Source: CADEED01 sp039931065 (GTDB lineage Bacteria > Pseudomonadota > Gammaproteobacteria > Steroidobacterales > Steroidobacteraceae). Taken from it: a DNA stretch of 64,000 bases. Within the stretch, counting starts at the first letter, position 1, and each line of letters opens with the position of its first letter. Under the pieces are notes generated by a model, which did no database searches, had not been told where the DNA came from, and saw nothing but the letters and a program-made list of their open reading frames with translations. The stretch lies in assembly GCA_039931065.1 (NCBI GenBank), contig JBDTSP010000019.1, positions 16,669 to 80,668 on the forward strand. Reading direction: 5' to 3'. The translations under genes were made by a program, and so were the position numbers. This document shows positions 8,397 through 16,400 of this stretch, piece by piece.

Positions 8397-9323
8397 TCAC
8401 GCGAAGTCGTCTTCTTCCGCGACGATGACGCGATTGCGACCCTGTTCTTTCGCCCGCGCCACCGCGGACTCGACCGCCTTCAGAAACCCGTCCGCGGTGT
8501 CATTGGGACGCGCGGTATGGATCGCGACCCCGCCGCTCACCGTGACGAATTTTTGCGTCGAGCGCGGGTGATGGATCTGCTGCTCGCGGATGCGGTGCGC
8601 AACCGTGGTGGCGTGCTGGATCACGTGATCGGCCTGGGTTCCATGCATCAGCACGATGACACTCGCGCCTTCCCAGCGGCCGACGATGTCCGTGCCGCGG
8701 CGGAATGAGCCGGCAATGGCTCGGGCGACGCGTTTGACCATGGCATCGCCGCCGGTGCGATCGAATATCTCGTTGTAAGGCCCTAACTGGTCGATGTCGA
8801 ACAGCAGCAGCGCGATCTCGGTCTTGTCGCGCTGGGCCAGCGCGAAGTCGCGCTTCAGCACATCTTCGAAGTAGTAACGGGAAGCGAGGCCCGTGAGCCG
8901 GTCTTCGCGCACCCAGTTGGGCAACCCGCGGATACCGGATTCGCTGGTGCGCGAACGGGCGCCGCCTTCGCGGTGATATCCGATGAAATGCGTGACCTGC
9001 CCCTCGGCGTTCTTCAGCGGAAAGATCTGCATCTCGTTGACGAACACCGTCCCGTCCTTGCGCAGGTTGCGCAGCAGCGCGCGCGCCGGTTCGGGATGGC
9101 GCAACGATTCGCGCAGCGCTTCGAGTTCGGGCTGGTCGCGGTCGGCGCCCTGCAGGAAGCGCAGGTTCTTGCCGAGCAGGTCAACGGGCTCGTAACCGGT
9201 CAGCCGGCAGAACGCGCTGTTCACGTACACGACGTTGCGCTCGCCGGCGGCGTCGCAGATGACCACGCCTTCGGGCGACACGTCGAGCGCGCCGCGCAGG
9301 AAATCGTTCTGAAAGGCGTTCAT
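8397..9323 (-). CDS. PAS (LOV-like) protein with degenerate GGDEF domain
   Basis: A cytoplasmic protein of 308 residues. Residues ~8-118 form a PAS domain that looks like a LOV photoreceptor (VNSAFCRLTGY, then GKNLRFLQG at 51-59), but the flavin-reactive Cys of the NCRFLQ motif is Leu54. A short linker leads to a GGDEF-type domain (~137-300) with DRLTGLASRYYFE and LLLFDID intact. The active-site loop is GRWEGASVIV where GRxGGDEFxx is expected, so diguanylate cyclase activity is unlikely. The start overlaps the nagZ stop (ATGA), so it is the last gene of the long minus-strand run. It may be a sensory scaffold or a c-di-GMP/GTP-binding regulator. Confidence 0.85.
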   Translation of the reverse strand: MNAFQNDFLRGALDVSPEGVVICDAAGERNVVYVNSAFCRLTGYEPVDLLGKNLRFLQGADRDQPELEALRESLRHPEPARALLRNLRKDGTVFVNEMQIFPLKNAEGQVTHFIGYHREGGARSRTSESGIRGLPNWVREDRLTGLASRYYFEDVLKRDFALAQRDKTEIALLLFDIDQLGPYNEIFDRTGGDAMVKRVARAIAGSFRRGTDIVGRWEGASVIVLMHGTQADHVIQHATTVAHRIREQQIHHPRSTQKFVTVSGGVAIHTARPNDTADGFLKAVESAVARAKEQGRNRVIVAEEDDFA

Positions 9324-10372
9324 GCGTTACCCGCCGTGAGCTTGAGCGCGGGCGGCGCGGCGGACTGCGCCAGAAGTTCGCGGCTCGCGCGCCAGGCAAC
9401 TCCCGCGTACAACTGGTCGGGATTGGGCGATGGCTTGCCGCGCATGCGCACCAGACGCAGGTGCGAGGTCGGCTGAATCTCGAACTCGAGTTCGTCGAGT
9501 AGTTTGGCGACGGACGGACGGTCGTTACAGACCGGCAACACGTCGCAACCCGCGGTGAGTGCGGCATTCGCGCGCGCGACGATGTCGCCGAACTCGGCGG
9601 CGCCGCCCATCGACAGATCGTCGGTGAACACCGCGCCTTCGAATCGCAGCTCCTCGCGCAGCGCGTTCTGGATCCAGCGGCGCGACAGGCTCGCCGGCGC
9701 GGCATCCTCGGCCGGGAACATGACGTGCGCGACCATGACGCCGGGCAATCCGTTGGCGATGAGGCGGCGATACGGCAGGACGTCGTCGGACAGCCCCTGC
9801 CAGTCGCGTCTATCTACCGGCAGCGACTGGTGCGAGTCCGCGACCACGGCGCCGTGTCCGGGGAAGTGTTTGGCGGTGGCCGCCATGCCGGCATCCTTCA
9901 TGCCCTGCATGTAGGCGAGCGCGAGCTGCGCCACCGCTTCGGGCCTGGAATGGAAGGCGCGATCGCCGATCACTTCGCTCAACCCGTAGTCGAGATCGAC
10001 GCAGGGCGCGAACGACAGATCGACGCCATGCGCGCGGACTTCGGCGGCCATGAGCCAGCCCATCGAGCGCGCGAGGGTCAAACCGTGTTTCGGATCGAGA
10101 TCGAATTCGTGACCGATGCGCCGCAAGGGCGGCAACGCCGAGAAGCCGGGCCGGAAGCGCTGCACCCGCCCGCCTTCCTGGTCGACACCCACGATGAGCG
10201 CGGGCGACCGGACGGCATGGATGTCGGCAACCAGGCGCGCGAGCTGTTCGGAGCTCGCGTAGTTACGGGTGAAGAGAATGACGGAGCCGACGAGTGGATG
10301 GCGCAGCACATCGCGGTCCTCGGGCGTGAGCTCGAGACCTGCGACGTCGACCATCAATGGGCCCAGGGTCAC
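9320..10372 (-). CDS. nagZ: NagZ, beta-N-acetylhexosaminidase
   Basis: A GH3 family glycosidase of 350 residues that trims GlcNAc from anhydro-muropeptides during cytoplasmic cell-wall recycling. No signal peptide is present, as expected. Visible motifs: GSVILFTRNYAS near the start, VGVDQEGGRVQRFR (about residue 62), the GH3 signature AATAKHFPGHGAVVADSHQSLP with the catalytic-loop Asp/His, and FTDDLSMGGA, which carries the nucleophile Asp. It follows rlmD after 29 bp and overlaps the PAS/GGDEF gene by 4 bp. Confidence 0.95.
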   Translation of the reverse strand: MTLGPLMVDVAGLELTPEDRDVLRHPLVGSVILFTRNYASSEQLARLVADIHAVRSPALIVGVDQEGGRVQRFRPGFSALPPLRRIGHEFDLDPKHGLTLARSMGWLMAAEVRAHGVDLSFAPCVDLDYGLSEVIGDRAFHSRPEAVAQLALAYMQGMKDAGMAATAKHFPGHGAVVADSHQSLPVDRRDWQGLSDDVLPYRRLIANGLPGVMVAHVMFPAEDAAPASLSRRWIQNALREELRFEGAVFTDDLSMGGAAEFGDIVARANAALTAGCDVLPVCNDRPSVAKLLDELEFEIQPTSHLRLVRMRGKPSPNPDQLYAGVAWRASRELLAQSAAPPALKLTAGNA

Positions 10373-10401
10373 CGGATCATTCCTAATCTCAGGAGCCCCC
10401 T

Positions 10402-11739
10402 CTACGATGCCCGGTCGAGCAACGCCACGGACTCCACGTGTGTCGTGTGCGGAAACATATCAAGTACACCGGCGGCGCGCAGCCGGAAGCCGTGTTCCTG
10501 GGTCAGAACACCCAGATCACGCGCCAAAGACCCCGTGTGACAGGAGATATACACCACCCTGCGAGGGGCAAGATGTGCCACGGCGCTCAAAACCTCACGG
10601 GCGCCGACCCTCGGCGGGTCTAACAGCACGAGGTCGTACCCTCCCCGTATCCAGGGAATGGTCGGGTCGGGAGCCACCGACAGGTCGCCGACATGGAAGG
10701 TCGCGTTGGAAATACCGTTCAATTGCGCGTTGGCGCGCGCCTTCCCGATGAGACCTGCGTCACCTTCCACCCCAACTACCGAAGCCGCGTGGCGCGCCAG
10801 CGGCAGCGTGAAGTTGCCGAGACCGCAGTACAGGTCGAGGACCCGGTCGGCGGGGCCGACCTCCAGTAGTTCGATGGCGCGGGCCACCATGGACTGGTTG
10901 ATGGCGGCGTTGACCTGGACGAAATCCGACGGCCCGAACTCGAGGCGCAGGTCGAAGGCGTCCAGCCGGTAGTGAAGGTCGATCGGACCTGGAGTCAGTG
11001 GGTGGATCGTATCGAGCCCGCCCGGTTGCAGCAGGATGCGCAGCCCTTGCGCGGTTTCGAACTCGCGCAACTTCGCGAGATCGGTTTCGGGCAGCGCATC
11101 GAGCACGCGCACCACCAGCACTTGCTCGCCATCCGACAGCGCGACTTCGATCTGCGGGATGCTCGCGCGGCGCTGCATGCCGGTCAGCAACACCCCGAGC
11201 GCACCGACCAGCGCACCCACGGGCTCCGCCAGCACCTCGCAGCGCTGCACGTCGGCGACGTATTTGCCCTGCTTCTCGCGGAAGCCGACCAGGCTGCGTT
11301 CTTTCTTCGTCACGTAGCGCGAAGACAAACGCGCGCGCCGGCGGTAACCCCAGACCGGGCCTAACAAGGGCGGCAGCCATTCGGCCGGAGTCACGTTGCC
11401 GATGCGGGCGAGATTCTCGGCCAGCTCCTTCTGCTTGGCTGCCAGTTGCGCCTCGGGCGCCAGGTGCTGCATGGCGCAGCCGCCGCACACGCCGAAGTGC
11501 GCGCAGCCTGGCACAACCCGATGCGGCGAAGGCTCGAGCACTTCGACGAGTTCGGCTTCGTCGTGTTGTTTGTGAAAGCTGCGGCGCCGGAAGCTCACGC
11601 GTTCGCCGGGTAACGCGCCGGCGATGAAGACGGTCTTGCCGTTCGCCCGTTCATCGACCGAATCGGCGCCGCGCACCACACCTTCCGCCTCGTGGGTGAG
11701 ATCGGTGACCAGGCCGGTTTCGAGCGCGGCGTTCGTCAC
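10402..11739 (-). CDS. rlmD: RlmD, 23S rRNA m5U1939 methyltransferase
   Basis: About 445 residues; methylates U1939 of 23S rRNA using SAM. The GTG start at 11739 gives MTNAALETGLVTDL and sits just after the upstream exonuclease; the longer open frame is only that gene's other frame. An N-terminal TRAM domain is followed by the [4Fe-4S] cluster cysteines CAHFGVCGGC (about residues 80-90) and a fourth Cys in VQRCEVL. The methyltransferase part has VLDLYCGLGNFTLPL, LLDPPR and the catalytic Cys in VVYISCHTGSLARDL. The same pairing with the PolB-like exonuclease gene is seen in other gammaproteobacteria. Confidence 0.93.
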   Translation of the reverse strand: MTNAALETGLVTDLTHEAEGVVRGADSVDERANGKTVFIAGALPGERVSFRRRSFHKQHDEAELVEVLEPSPHRVVPGCAHFGVCGGCAMQHLAPEAQLAAKQKELAENLARIGNVTPAEWLPPLLGPVWGYRRRARLSSRYVTKKERSLVGFREKQGKYVADVQRCEVLAEPVGALVGALGVLLTGMQRRASIPQIEVALSDGEQVLVVRVLDALPETDLAKLREFETAQGLRILLQPGGLDTIHPLTPGPIDLHYRLDAFDLRLEFGPSDFVQVNAAINQSMVARAIELLEVGPADRVLDLYCGLGNFTLPLARHAASVVGVEGDAGLIGKARANAQLNGISNATFHVGDLSVAPDPTIPWIRGGYDLVLLDPPRVGAREVLSAVAHLAPRRVVYISCHTGSLARDLGVLTQEHGFRLRAAGVLDMFPHTTHVESVALLDRAS

Positions 11740-11756
11740 GCCTGCCGGGCGCGAAC

Positions 11757-12530
11757 TCACTCTGCCGGCCACGCCGCGATGAACTCGTCGAAATGGGTTT
11801 GTTTGGCCTCGGTGAGCCACGCGCGTGTGCGCGCGAGCTCTTCTGCGAGCCCGGCATCCGTCAACCGGCCGCGCATGTGCTGAAAACGCAGGAACACCAG
11901 CCAGGTATTGATCACGTCCGTCTCGCAGTAGTGGCGGATGCGCGTAAGTTCGCCGCGCTGGTAGGCATCCCAGACCTGTGAACCGTCGAAGCCGAGTTTG
12001 CCAGGGTAACCCAGCAACATCGCGGCATCCGACAACGAGGCGCGCGCGCGCGCCTGGTACCCGGACAAAACGTCCATGACGTCCATGTGTCGCCAGTGAA
12101 AACGGCCGAGATAGTTGTTGTAGCGGAAGGCGTTGTCTTCGTCGCCGGTCTCCCAGTATCGCGGCGCCTGGACTTTGAAGCGCAACGCGCGGTAATGCAG
12201 CACGGGCAGATCGAAGCCGCCGCCATTCCAGCTGACCAGATCGGGCGTGAATTTTTCGATGCCGTCGAAAAAGCGCAGGACCAGCTCGCGTTCGGTCGCG
12301 CTCTCGTCGCCCAGACTCCAGACGCGGAAGCCCTCGCGCGAGCGAAACGCGCACGAGATGGCGACGATGCGATGCTGGTCGTGCGGCAGGAAATCGCTGC
12401 TGGAATCCTGCCGCGCCTTGGCTTGCATCGCCTTGCCGACTTCATCGTCGGACAACCCCTCCAGACCGAACAACTTGCGGCCGAACTCGACGTCCGGAAC
12501 GGTTTCGATGTCGAACACCAGCGTGTTCAT
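11757..12530 (-). CDS. PolB-like 3'-5' exonuclease (PF10108 family)
   Basis: 257 residues of DnaQ/PolB-like exonuclease fold. Exo I motif is FDIETVPD (residues 5-12), Exo II is DLVSWNGGGFDLPVLHYRAL (about 97-116), and a late Exo III-type motif is YCETDVINTW with its Asp. Acidic residues for two-metal catalysis are therefore present. This family is described as a predicted stand-alone 3'-5' exonuclease with the domain found in B-family polymerases; its substrate is not well established. The start overlaps acpS by 4 bp. Confidence 0.88.
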   Translation of the reverse strand: MNTLVFDIETVPDVEFGRKLFGLEGLSDDEVGKAMQAKARQDSSSDFLPHDQHRIVAISCAFRSREGFRVWSLGDESATERELVLRFFDGIEKFTPDLVSWNGGGFDLPVLHYRALRFKVQAPRYWETGDEDNAFRYNNYLGRFHWRHMDVMDVLSGYQARARASLSDAAMLLGYPGKLGFDGSQVWDAYQRGELTRIRHYCETDVINTWLVFLRFQHMRGRLTDAGLAEELARTRAWLTEAKQTHFDEFIAAWPAE

Positions 12531-12973
12531 TTCTTGCCCCGCGCGCCTTTCGCCTTACGCTTTGGTTTGACCATGGCCTTGGCCTTGGGTTTGGCGGCTG
12601 CTTCGAGCACGGCCACCGCCACGATAAGCCCGGCCTCGTCCGTCAGCGTGACGTGACCACAGCCGATGCCCAACTTCCGTCGCACCTTCTCGCCGCGCGG
12701 TGAATACACGACTTCGGGCCGGCCCCAGTTGTTCTGCACCACCCCGACGTCGCGAATCCAGATGCCATGTGCAAAGCCCGTCCCCATGGCCTTGACGATC
12801 GCCTCCTTGGCGGCAAAACGCATCGCGAGAAAGCGTTCTTTCCGCTTGGTTTTGCCGAGCTGGGCGAGTTCGCCGGGCATCAGCAAACGCCGGACGAAGT
12901 GGTCGCCGTACTTGTCGAACAGCTTCTTCACGCGCGCAGCCTCGAGCACATCGACGCCGATGCCGAAAATCAT
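12527..12973 (-). CDS. acpS: AcpS, holo-[acyl-carrier-protein] synthase
   Basis: Transfers the 4'-phosphopantetheine arm from CoA to apo-ACP. GIGVDVLEAARV at the N-terminus holds the Mg-binding Asp, and RFAAKEAIVKAMG (about residue 52) is the second signature with Glu and Lys. At 148 residues it is longer than the usual ~126, because of a C-terminal tail of about 25 residues that is almost only Lys, Ala, Arg and Gly. It lies between pdxJ and the exonuclease with 4-bp overlaps on both sides. pdxJ-acpS coupling is the classical gammaproteobacterial arrangement. Confidence 0.95.
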   Translation of the reverse strand: MIFGIGVDVLEAARVKKLFDKYGDHFVRRLLMPGELAQLGKTKRKERFLAMRFAAKEAIVKAMGTGFAHGIWIRDVGVVQNNWGRPEVVYSPRGEKVRRKLGIGCGHVTLTDEAGLIVAVAVLEAAAKPKAKAMVKPKRKAKGARGKK

Positions 12974-13707
12974 CGCCGCGCCCCGGCCATGAGGGTCTTC
13001 ATTTCACGCACGGCCGCTTCGAGGCCCGTGAAAAGGGCACGCGCGATGATGCAATGGCCGATGTTGAGCTCGACGATTTCGTCGATGGCGGCGACGGGCG
13101 TTACGTTGTTGTAAGTGAGTCCGTGGCCCGCGTGCACCTCGAGCCCCAGGTTCGACGCGCGTTTCGCGGCGCTGGACAGTCGCTCGAGTTCGCGCGCCTG
13201 CGCCGACCCGCTCGCCTCGGCATAGCTGCCCGTGTGTAGTTCGATCACGGGCGCGCCGGAACGTTTGGCGGCTTCGATCTGCGCGAGATCCGGCGCGATG
13301 AACAACGCCACGCGAATCCCCGCCGCGGCGAGTTTGCGCACACCGCCGGCGATACGTTCGACGTCACCGGCCACGTCGAGCCCGCCTTCGGTCGTGATCT
13401 CCGCGCGCTTCTCGGGCACGAGGCAACAATCCTGCGGCAGCACTTTCAGGGCGATTCCGAGCATTTCGTCGGTCAGGCCCATCTCGAGATTCATGCGCGT
13501 CTGGAGCAGCGGCCGCAGCGCGTACACGTCGCGATCCTGGATGTGGCGCCGGTCCTCGCGCAGGTGCAGCGTGATGTTGTCGGCGCCCGCCTGTTCGGCC
13601 AGCAATGCAGCATGCACCGGATCGGGATACGCGACCCGGCGCGCTTGCCGCACCGTCGCCACGTGATCGATGTTTATGCCGAGTTCAATCGAGGGGTAGC
13701 GGCTCAT
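12970..13707 (-). CDS. pdxJ: PdxJ, pyridoxine 5'-phosphate synthase
   Basis: Condenses 1-deoxy-D-xylulose 5-phosphate with 3-amino-2-oxopropyl phosphate to give PNP in de novo vitamin B6 synthesis. The ATG at 13707 gives MSRYPSIELGINIDHVATVRQAR, a typical PdxJ start, with total length 245. Further landmarks: HLREDRRHIQDRDV (about residue 47), MGLTDEMLGIAL, ELHTGSYAE and the C-terminal EVHAGHGLTYNNV with ELNIGHCIIARAL. The open frame extends upstream only through recO in another frame. Confidence 0.96.
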   Translation of the reverse strand: MSRYPSIELGINIDHVATVRQARRVAYPDPVHAALLAEQAGADNITLHLREDRRHIQDRDVYALRPLLQTRMNLEMGLTDEMLGIALKVLPQDCCLVPEKRAEITTEGGLDVAGDVERIAGGVRKLAAAGIRVALFIAPDLAQIEAAKRSGAPVIELHTGSYAEASGSAQARELERLSSAAKRASNLGLEVHAGHGLTYNNVTPVAAIDEIVELNIGHCIIARALFTGLEAAVREMKTLMAGARR

Positions 13708-14408
13708 GATGCACCTCGCCGGGCCATCGAACGCGCCACCGTGCGCGTGCGCAGCTCGCGGCCTTCCAGACAATGATCGAGCGCCTGGCGCAACACGCGG
13801 CGCGCCACATCGAGCGTCTCGCCGTCGTCTAGCGCTTCTTGCTGCAGGGCCAGCAGGCAGCGGCCCGAATACGCACCCGGTGCTTCGCGCACTTCGGACA
13901 GGCCTTCGCCCACGTGAAACTTGTAGTAGCTGCCCGACTCGATCGTGAACTCGAGTCCGTAACCGATGGAAGTGAGCAGCCGTTTCTCGAACACGCGCAA
14001 GCCCGGTTCCGGCTTGTCGTCGACACAGAGCCGGCGCAGCGCCTCGGCATAGTCGGCAAACAACTGCGGCTGCGGATCGTGGCGAGTCGTGAGACTGATG
14101 ATCAGTTCGTTCAGATAGAAGCCGCTCATCACCAGCCGCGCCGGCAATGGCAACGCCTCGCCACCCGGTTCCGCCGCGGTCATCTGCGCGGCATCGCCAC
14201 GGCCCGACCACGACAGCAACAACGGGCGGAACGGCATGAGCAGCGAGGCGAGCTTCGACTTCGGTCCGCGCGCGCCGCGCGCGAACAGGGTGATGCGGCC
14301 GTGACGCTCGCTGAACACATCGAGTATTCGGCTGGTGTCGCGATAGGCACGGCTGTGCAGCACGTAACCCGGTTCGAGCGTCATGCGTTCACGCGCCTGC
14401 ACGTTCAT
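13704..14408 (-). CDS. recO: RecO, recombinational repair protein
   Basis: Promotes RecA loading on gapped DNA with RecR. I chose the ATG at 14408 (MNVQARERMTLEPGYVLHSRAY) because it overlaps the era stop (ATGA) and gives a normal 234 residues. The N-terminal OB-fold is visible as GYVLHSRAYRDTSRILDVFSERHGRITLFARGARG, the RecO signature. A helical C-terminal region follows (PARLVMSGFYLNELI, LFEKRLL-type helix). No zinc-binding cysteines are seen. Its order after rnc-era and before pdxJ is standard. Confidence 0.92.
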   Translation of the reverse strand: MNVQARERMTLEPGYVLHSRAYRDTSRILDVFSERHGRITLFARGARGPKSKLASLLMPFRPLLLSWSGRGDAAQMTAAEPGGEALPLPARLVMSGFYLNELIISLTTRHDPQPQLFADYAEALRRLCVDDKPEPGLRVFEKRLLTSIGYGLEFTIESGSYYKFHVGEGLSEVREAPGAYSGRCLLALQQEALDDGETLDVARRVLRQALDHCLEGRELRTRTVARSMARRGAS

Positions 14409-15316
14409 TCCATGCCGAGCTGCGCGAGCGCGCGGGCATCGTCCGCCCAGTCTTCGCGCACCTTGACCCACAAATTGAGATGCAGGCGGCGACCGAGCCG
14501 CGTGTTCAATTCCTGCCGCGCCTTCTGGCCGACGCGTTTCAAACGTTCGCCCTTGGCGCCGATCACGATGGGCTTCTGGCCGGCGCGGTCGACCCAGATG
14601 ATCGCATCGATGACGAGTTGGCCGTCCTGCTCGCTTTTCTTTTCGATTTCCACCGCGATGCCGTACGGCACCTCTTCCACCAGTTCCATGGTGAGTTTCT
14701 CGCGGATGGTCTCCGTGATCTGAAAGTCTTCGCTGCGGTCAGTGCGCTGCTCTGGCGGAAACAGCTGCGGCGATTCGGGCAGCCGCGCGCTGATGACCTC
14801 GATCAGGCGATCGAGATTCACGTTTTTTTCCGCCGACACCGGCACCACGTCGTGGAAGGGATGTTTGGCCGCGAGCTCCGCCGTGAATGGCAGTAGCTGG
14901 TCCTTGGGATAAATCAGGTCGACCTTGTTGATGACGGCGATGGACTCGCGGCCGGATTCGCGGATGCGCCGCAGGACTGCTTCGTCCTCTTCATAGAAAC
15001 GCATGCCTTCGACGACGAAGACGACCAGATCCGCATCGGCCAGCGCCGCGGCCGCCGTGCGATTCATCGCGCGGTTGAGCGCGCGCTTCTCACCGAGGTG
15101 CAACCCGGGTGTGTCGACGAAGGCGAGCTGAACACCGGGACGATTGAGCACGCCCAACACACGATGGCGCGTGGTCTGCGGCCGGGAGGTGACGATGGAG
15201 AGTTTCTCGCCGACCAGCGCGTTCAGCAGCGTCGACTTGCCGACGTTGGGGCGTCCGACCAGGGCGGCGAATCCTGCGCGAAATGGCCGTTCTTCAGTTT
15301 TGGTGGAATCAGACAT
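14405..15316 (-). CDS. era: Era, GTPase for 16S rRNA/30S maturation
   Basis: 303 residues. The GTPase domain has G1 GRPNVGKSTLLNALVG (about residue 20), G2 region QTTRHRVLGVL, G3 DTPGLH, G4 NKVDL and G5 VSAEKN. The C-terminal KH domain carries VIGAKGERLKRVGQKAR. Era binds the 3' end of 16S rRNA at the inner face of the membrane. Its first codons overlap the last 8 bp of rnc, the usual coupled rnc-era layout. Confidence 0.97.
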   Translation of the reverse strand: MSDSTKTEERPFRAGFAALVGRPNVGKSTLLNALVGEKLSIVTSRPQTTRHRVLGVLNRPGVQLAFVDTPGLHLGEKRALNRAMNRTAAAALADADLVVFVVEGMRFYEEDEAVLRRIRESGRESIAVINKVDLIYPKDQLLPFTAELAAKHPFHDVVPVSAEKNVNLDRLIEVISARLPESPQLFPPEQRTDRSEDFQITETIREKLTMELVEEVPYGIAVEIEKKSEQDGQLVIDAIIWVDRAGQKPIVIGAKGERLKRVGQKARQELNTRLGRRLHLNLWVKVREDWADDARALAQLGME

Positions 15317-16001
15317 TGAGTCCTAATGCGGTCAGTGCCGCCTGCGCTGCGACTTGTTCGGCACGCCGGCGGCTCGGCCCCTCGCCCAGGGTTTCGAGCG
15401 AAGCGTGCGGGATGGAAACGGAAACCACGAAAATCTGCGCATGCGGTTCGCCGCTGGTGCTCTTCACCGTGTAAAGCGGCAGTGGACGTCCATTGGCCTG
15501 CAGGTGTTCCTGCAGACGTGTCTTGGCGTCCTTGAGGGTGGATGGCTCGGGCAACGACGCGATGCGTGCCTCGAACATCGGCCCTAACAATATTCGCGCC
15601 GTCTCGAGGCCGCCATCCAGATACAGCGCGCCGCACAGCGCTTCGAATGCGTCCGCCAGGATCGACTGCCGCCGGAAACCGCCGGTCTTGAGTTCACCCG
15701 ACCCGAGCAACAGCAACTCGCCGAGCTGCATCGCCTGAGCGATTTCGGCCAGCGGCTCCTCGCTGACCAGCCGCGACCGCAGCCGCGACAGGTCGCCTTC
15801 GCTCGCGGTTGGAAACTCGCGGTACAGCCGCTCGGACAGCAGCAGGTTGAGCACCGAGTCCCCCAGGAACTCGAGCCGCTCGTTGTTAGGCCCGTCGGCG
15901 CTGCGATGCGTGAGCGCAAGAACGAACAGCGCGCGTTCGCGCGGCTCATAACCCAGCCGCGCGGTGAGCGCATCCGCCTGGCTGGTTGGCGTCAGGCCCA
16001 T
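15309..16001 (-). CDS. rnc: Rnc, ribonuclease III
   Basis: Double-strand-specific endoribonuclease that processes rRNA precursors. The ATG at 16001 (MGLTPTSQADALTARLGYEP) gives 230 residues, close to the family norm; upstream codons would run into the DUF4845 gene. The RNase III signature NERLEFLGDSVLNLLLSE is present, with the second acidic cluster at ILADAFEALCGALYLDGG, then the C-terminal dsRNA-binding domain (DAKTRLQEHLQANGRPLP, ending in RRRAEQVAAQAAL). Lies between the DUF4845 gene and era. Confidence 0.96.
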   Translation of the reverse strand: MGLTPTSQADALTARLGYEPRERALFVLALTHRSADGPNNERLEFLGDSVLNLLLSERLYREFPTASEGDLSRLRSRLVSEEPLAEIAQAMQLGELLLLGSGELKTGGFRRQSILADAFEALCGALYLDGGLETARILLGPMFEARIASLPEPSTLKDAKTRLQEHLQANGRPLPLYTVKSTSGEPHAQIFVVSVSIPHASLETLGEGPSRRRAEQVAAQAALTALGLNV

Positions 16002-16015
16002 GAGCGCGCCTTCAT

Positions 16016-16381
16016 TCAGTCGATGACCACCGCTTTCTTGAACGACATGAGCAGGTACAGATTGCCGAACAACGGCGTGGTCGTCTCGTAGTCCGCCGCC
16101 ATTTCCCACCCCTTGTCGCCCTTCGTGATCACGATGTCGGACGCCTTGGGATTGTCCACGTAGCCGGTATCGAAACGCTTTTCGACCGCGCTGCGGATCG
16201 CCTGGACGGTGAGTGCCTCATCGCTTTTCAGCTTTACGGCAGTTTCAGACAACGCCTGGCTGACCTTGTAGTAGTTGAGATATTCGGGGCCGACGCGAAT
16301 ACCCGCGTAGACCACTATTGCCATCGGGACCAGCAGGAAGATCCAGCCGATCATCGTCACTCCACGTTGTTTGTGCATCAT
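16016..16381 (-). CDS. DUF4845 membrane protein
   Basis: A small protein of about 121 residues with one N-terminal membrane helix (GVTMIGWIFLLVPMAIVVYAGI) and a soluble remainder. Two adjacent ATGs exist (16381 and 16378). GGGAGGG sits 4-8 bases upstream and fits either. The family (DUF4845) is typically found between lepB and rnc in gammaproteobacteria, exactly as here. The helix has a pilin-like look (Gly-Val-Thr-Met-Ile after a short basic start), but no prepilin peptidase site is evident. Function unknown. Confidence 0.85.
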   Translation of the reverse strand: MMHKQRGVTMIGWIFLLVPMAIVVYAGIRVGPEYLNYYKVSQALSETAVKLKSDEALTVQAIRSAVEKRFDTGYVDNPKASDIVITKGDKGWEMAADYETTTPLFGNLYLLMSFKKAVVID

Positions 16382-16400
16382 GTGCCCTCCCAAGTGTCGA

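Noticed and set aside
8354..8398. Hairpin between the CsiV-like and PAS/GGDEF genes as a terminator
   Set aside because: An 8-bp stem (AGCGAGAA / TTCTCGCT) exists, but the loop is long and there is no T-run, so I did not list it as a feature.
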